From NCBI GenBank assembly GCA_951812505.1, contig CATOSI010000005.1:62001-126000 (forward strand): DNA of 64,000 nt. Direction: 5' to 3'. Made by a program: the position numbers and the translations under genes. The notes beneath the pieces are model-generated. The model had not been told where the DNA came from, ran no database searches, and saw only the letters and a program-made list of their open reading frames with translations. Source of the stretch: an uncultured Dehalococcoidia bacterium. GTDB lineage: Bacteria; Chloroflexota; Dehalococcoidia; Lucifugimonadales; UBA1123. Of this stretch, positions 60,962 to 64,000 are shown one piece after another (within the stretch, counting starts at the first letter, position 1; each line of letters starts with the position of its first letter).

Positions 60962-61291
60962 TTCTTACTCCTCGCGGATCCAGGTGTCGGCAATCTTAGC
61001 TGACGGAGTTTAGAAGGATTTTCATATATGCTGGTTTATATAGGTGCTGGGCACTAACTGGGCATTTAACAGGGCGGTCACTGGGGTGTACTGGGAGGGG
61101 TTTTGCCCAGCGTTTGTAGCTACGAGAGCTTTTCTTCCACTCTAGCAATTTGCATCTATAATCTACGGTTTATATAAGTTCGATGATTTCATGCCGATAT
61201 TGTAGCACAGAGGGAGTGGCCTCACAAGAACATTTGAACTTGTGCTGACCCAGTGGGTAGAATATGGGTATTCCGGGGAGAGGTTATTGTC
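60962..61291. other. 330-bp intergenic region with phased array
   Basis: Contains hexamer array D (61028-61096) and a second GGTTTATATAA word near 61174-61184 with no array behind it. No gene is supported. The glycosylase ribosome site GGGGAGAGG lies at 61275-61283. Confidence 0.5.
61028..61096 (+). repeat. Phased CTGGG-type hexamer array, locus D
   Basis: Plus-strand words CTGGG (61047), CTGGG (61058), CAGGG (61070), CTGGG (61081) and CTGGG (61091) are 11, 12, 11 and 10 bp apart and follow CATATATG and GGTTTATATA, the same order seen on the minus strand at loci B and C. It shares CTAACTGG with locus C. Confidence 0.6.
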
Positions 61292-62563
61292 TTGAGTTCC
61301 AGTCAAACAGTATATCCATTGAAAGCGATCCGCGCTCTGGCACTGCATACGCAGGGGTTGGCGACGCCAAATCGTCGGCGGGGAAAGCCGAGCATCGAGG
61401 AAGTGTACTCTGCGGTGGAGAGAGTCGGCTGGGTGCAGATTGACACGCTCCAAGTGGTGAACCGAAGTCAGTACATCGCGCTGTGGAGCAGACTCGGCGA
61501 CTACGATATGGGCCATCTGGACAAGCTGCTGTTCGATGGCGGAAGCACGTCACCAGAGAACGAGCGGCGTCTGTTCGAGTACTGGGCACATGCGGCCTGC
61601 ATCATTCCGCTGACATCGTATTGCTGGCTGATGCCGATGATGAGCCGACGAGCGTCAGGAAGGGGGACTTGGCATCGCAAATGGGTGGCCGATCCAGACA
61701 ACGCGCAGTTCGTCGGGACGCTACTGGAACGGATAAAGGAGGATGGCGCGGCGCGCCCCGCCGACTTCAGGACAGACAAGCGCGCACCGGGTACCTGGTG
61801 GAATTGGGACAACGCGAAGATAGCGCTGGAGCACCTATACGATATAGGGACCCTGGCAATATCCAATCGGGTCAACTTCCAGAGGATCTATGATGTTCGG
61901 GAACGGGTCATCCCGCAGTGGGTGGACAGGAGCGAGCCGACTGAGGAGGAGGGGCTGAAGCGGATGCTGGAAATATCGCTGCGGTCGCTGGGCGCGTGCG
62001 AGCCGGCGCAGGTCGGCGACTATTTTCACGGAAAACGCACGGAGGCTAAGCCACTGGTCGAGTCGCTCATAGAGAACGGGACATTCGTAAAGGTAAACGC
62101 CAAGTTGGCTGACCGGAACGTCCACGAACTCCTGGTTCACGGGGAGAACTTGAGGATGCTGGAGATGGCGGCGGACGGTGAAGTTCGAGCAAGTCGAACG
62201 ACGTTCCTTACCCCGTTCGACAGTCTGTTCTGGGCGCGGGGCCGGGACATGAGCTTGTGGAAGTTCAGGCAGACGCTGGAATGTTACGTGCCGGAGCCGA
62301 AGCGAATCTGGGGTTATTTCTGCCTGCCGATTCTGTATGGGGACAGGCTGGTTGGGCGTTTCGACCCGAAGGTGGAGCGCAAGACGGGGGTTCTGCGAAT
62401 CAAGGCGCTGCACCTGGAGCCGGGGGTCAGGCCGAGCGCGAAACTGGCGACGAGCGTAGCGCGCGCGATGCGGGACTTTATGAAATTTCACAACGCCAAC
62501 GATCTGGTTATCGAGCACAGCGATCCTATTGAGTTTGGAGAAAAGCTGTCGGCGGCCCTCTGA
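61292..62563 (+). CDS. AlkX/YcaQ-type HTH_42 DNA glycosylase
   Basis: 423 residues from TTG 61292, preceded by GGGGAGAGG 8 nt upstream; GTG 61253 is in frame but lacks a site. G-W-V-Q-I-D-T-L-Q-V-V-N-R-S-Q-Y contains Q49-I-D51, the catalytic Q-x-D motif of YcaQ/AlkX enzymes. Tandem winged-helix domains follow, with T-F-L-T-P-F-D-S-L-F-W-A-R, L-P-I-L-Y-G-D-R-L-V-G-R-F-D-P-K and L-H-L-E-P-G-V conserved. Members unhook DNA interstrand crosslinks by base excision. It stops 1 bp before the end of the converging nucleotidase gene. Confidence 0.88.
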   Translation: MSSSQTVYPLKAIRALALHTQGLATPNRRRGKPSIEEVYSAVERVGWVQIDTLQVVNRSQYIALWSRLGDYDMGHLDKLLFDGGSTSPENERRLFEYWAHAACIIPLTSYCWLMPMMSRRASGRGTWHRKWVADPDNAQFVGTLLERIKEDGAARPADFRTDKRAPGTWWNWDNAKIALEHLYDIGTLAISNRVNFQRIYDVRERVIPQWVDRSEPTEEEGLKRMLEISLRSLGACEPAQVGDYFHGKRTEAKPLVESLIENGTFVKVNAKLADRNVHELLVHGENLRMLEMAADGEVRASRTTFLTPFDSLFWARGRDMSLWKFRQTLECYVPEPKRIWGYFCLPILYGDRLVGRFDPKVERKTGVLRIKALHLEPGVRPSAKLATSVARAMRDFMKFHNANDLVIEHSDPIEFGEKLSAAL

Positions 62564-62564
62564 C

Positions 62565-64000
62565 TTATGGAGTCGTGATCCGACCTTCTCCGGCTTCCAG
62601 GTACTGCCGCTCGGTTATGACGCCCCTCAGAGCTTCACGGATGTAGTTGGCAAGAGCGTCGTGAGTGAAGACGCCAACGGGTGTGGTCTCGAATCCAGCA
62701 AGCGGATACTGGTCACCGCCGGAGGCCAAGAATCTGTTGGTGACGATGTTAACCGAGGGCGCACCATCTACGACAGCTCCATCTCGCACTATTGGCGTCC
62801 CGTCGGACAGTATGATTTCGATGACCCGGCGACCTTCCGAGACCAGATCGTTGTTCTCGTCGGCGACCCTGGGTTCGGCATTCGGGTCATAAACAACAGT
62901 GTAGCCGGAACCGTGAGGGAAGCGCCCTGACGAGGATTCCACGCGAGAGACGGCATTCTCCAGCACATCCTTGAATTCTGACGGAGATATTCCGCGCACT
63001 ACGACCATCAGGTCGGGGAATCGGAGCAGCGAGAACAGATCGAGCTCGGTGATGAACCCCGGAGTCGCGATAGATATATTGCCGATGCCGCCACCGTTGA
63101 AGATCGCCACAGTAGGCGCGGACGCGGTGACATCAGGCGCAGCCTGTTCCGCCTGCCAGAGAAGCGCGTCGGTTATCAGGTTGCCCTCGTTGGTCTCCAT
63201 CGTTCTCATGTCCGGGTACTGGGATTCAAGCCTGACCTGAACCTCCCCTACCCGCCTGTCGGACAGACCGGCGACATATTCCTTTACCGGCGCTACGACT
63301 TGAGACTGCACTTCAGGGTGTGGCTGAACGGCGTCGAAGTTGCTTCCGCCGGCCACTCGCGCAACTCCCGAAACCTTGTCAACCCAGAGTACCTGCCCTG
63401 ACTCGTTAAACGTGAGGGATAGCCTGCCCAGATACCTATAGCCAGCCGGCACGGTTACGATGGGAACGGAGACTCCAACAGAGTCCTTAGTGAAAATAGG
63501 ATACGTTCCGAATATGGATTCTTCGTCGCCCGGAATAAGCGTGTCTTTTTCGTTGGCGAGCAGGCGTCCTCTTCCGCTAGCGACAACAGCATCAACATCA
63601 GAAAGACCGGATATCAGGGCCATATCCCCTTGCATGGATTGGAGGTGACTAATCAGGACTATCTTGTTCACTCCTTCGGACACCATCGAAGCGACTTCGG
63701 AGCGAACCGCAGACAGTACATCGGGATTCACGACGATATCGCCCGGATTGGATATGAAGCCGGTGTCGGGTGTGGTTACTCCGACCAGCCCAACCCTGTC
63801 AGCCCCGACGTCTAGTACGATACTGGGAGCAATGCGTCCCGCATCAGCGAGAGAGGCAAGCCTCGACACGGCGCTCACGTCCAGGTTAGCGCTGAGGAAC
63901 GGAGTGTTTGTCTCGAAACTCTCCACGAAATCGGCAAAGACATCGGGGCCGAAGTCCAGTTCGTGATTGCCAATCGCGCTGGCGTCATAACCGATAAAGT
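62565..64000 (-). CDS. 5'-nucleotidase/UshA-like metallophosphoesterase, N terminus outside window
   Basis: About 478 codons are visible and the frame stays open to the right edge, so the N terminus lies beyond 64000; the GTG at 63926 is internal. The edge sequence reads Y-D-A-S-A-I-G-N-H-E-L-D-F-G, containing the metallophosphatase G-N-H-E/D motif. The later L-I-S-H-L-Q-S-M-Q-G-D belongs to the same domain. The C-terminal 5_nucleotid_C domain shows E-T-N-E-G-N-L-I-T-D-A-L-L, F-N-G-G-G-I, V-V-V-R-G-I-S-P-S-E-F and N-R-F-L-A-S-G-G-D-Q-Y. Such enzymes are normally secreted and release phosphate from nucleotides; the signal peptide is out of view. Confidence 0.9.
   Translation of the reverse strand, partial: FIGYDASAIGNHELDFGPDVFADFVESFETNTPFLSANLDVSAVSRLASLADAGRIAPSIVLDVGADRVGLVGVTTPDTGFISNPGDIVVNPDVLSAVRSEVASMVSEGVNKIVLISHLQSMQGDMALISGLSDVDAVVASGRGRLLANEKDTLIPGDEESIFGTYPIFTKDSVGVSVPIVTVPAGYRYLGRLSLTFNESGQVLWVDKVSGVARVAGGSNFDAVQPHPEVQSQVVAPVKEYVAGLSDRRVGEVQVRLESQYPDMRTMETNEGNLITDALLWQAEQAAPDVTASAPTVAIFNGGGIGNISIATPGFITELDLFSLLRFPDLMVVVRGISPSEFKDVLENAVSRVESSSGRFPHGSGYTVVYDPNAEPRVADENNDLVSEGRRVIEIILSDGTPIVRDGAVVDGAPSVNIVTNRFLASGGDQYPLAGFETTPVGVFTHDALANYIREALRGVITERQYLEAGEGRITTP

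Noticed and set aside
1..64000. tRNA or rRNA genes
   Set aside because: No T-loop, CCA or cloverleaf pattern and no rRNA segment was recognised by eye; a dedicated scan could still find a missed tRNA.

Overview
The window looks like a piece of a bacterial chromosome of moderately high GC, densely packed with metabolic genes and almost free of mobile DNA. The gene mix includes four CaiB/BaiF CoA-transferases, two crotonases, two short-chain dehydrogenases, a mandelate-racemase-type enolase, nitronate monooxygenase, nitroreductase, xanthine-dehydrogenase-type subunits, orphan Uma2 proteins and a large BNR-repeat protein. This recalls the paralogue-rich catabolic genomes of the Chloroflexota, in particular Dehalococcoidia/SAR202-type lineages. 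That placement is inferred from gene content; no rRNA is present to prove it.

Layout. 1-7.2 kb: end of a UbiA-type prenyltransferase, a membrane-bound HdrD/FadF-like Fe-S oxidoreductase, Uma2, CaiB, GalU and an MFS exporter. 7.3-13.3 kb: VOC protein behind a promoter with an operator-like palindrome, nitroreductase, enoyl-CoA hydratase, M1 aminopeptidase, ComF. 13.5-14 kb: a peroxiredoxin whose peroxidatic position is an in-frame TGA followed by a SECIS-like hairpin. 14-25 kb: NHL-repeat protein, MutS2, DUF192 lipoprotein coupled to fmt, nitronate monooxygenase, glycerophosphodiesterase, CaiB, a frameshifted Uma2, SDR and amidohydrolase. 25.5-27.6 kb: groES-groEL behind a CIRCE-type operator with symmetric substitutions. 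27.9-31.7 kb: XdhC and MocA-like molybdenum enzyme maturation genes, and an atypical DXS. 32-35.3 kb: a crotonase and two tandem CaiB genes, one without the catalytic Asp. 35.3-39.5 kb: ABC-exporter remnant, D-aminoacylase-type amidohydrolase, DUF971, HAD hydrolase, ECF sigma factor with a divergent zinc-finger anti-sigma. 39.6-43.6 kb: GSA-type aminotransferase, SDR, an orphan HEPN-like protein, medium-chain dehydrogenase. 43.6-47.6 kb: an Fe3+-type ABC importer whose lipoprotein carries a long alanine-rich coil. 48-52 kb: a fused EtfB-EtfA, CDGSH protein, and CoxS/CoxM-type subunits without a large subunit. 52-64 kb: aminotransferase, BNR protein, a HigA-like gene cut by an IS5-type element, an AT-rich HEPN-like protein, an enolase-superfamily protein, an AlkX/YcaQ-type glycosylase and the 3' part of a 5'-nucleotidase.

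How the genes may work together. The CaiB, crotonase, SDR and ETF genes fit CoA-dependent breakdown of organic acids. ETF electrons could pass to the membrane Fe-S oxidoreductase near the left end. XdhC, MocA, CoxS and CoxM point to a molybdenum hydroxylase whose catalytic subunit lies elsewhere. The iron importer would supply the many Fe-S and flavin enzymes.

Non-coding structure is rich. There is a dispersed REP-like hairpin family (six near-complete copies plus one interrupted copy) with compensatory base changes. There are three intergenic arrays of CAGGTG-like hexamers repeated every 10-12 bp behind a shared TTTATA block, and several perfect terminator palindromes. The strongest unusual findings are the putative selenocysteine peroxiredoxin, the IS-interrupted HigA/HEPN pair and the phased hexamer arrays.
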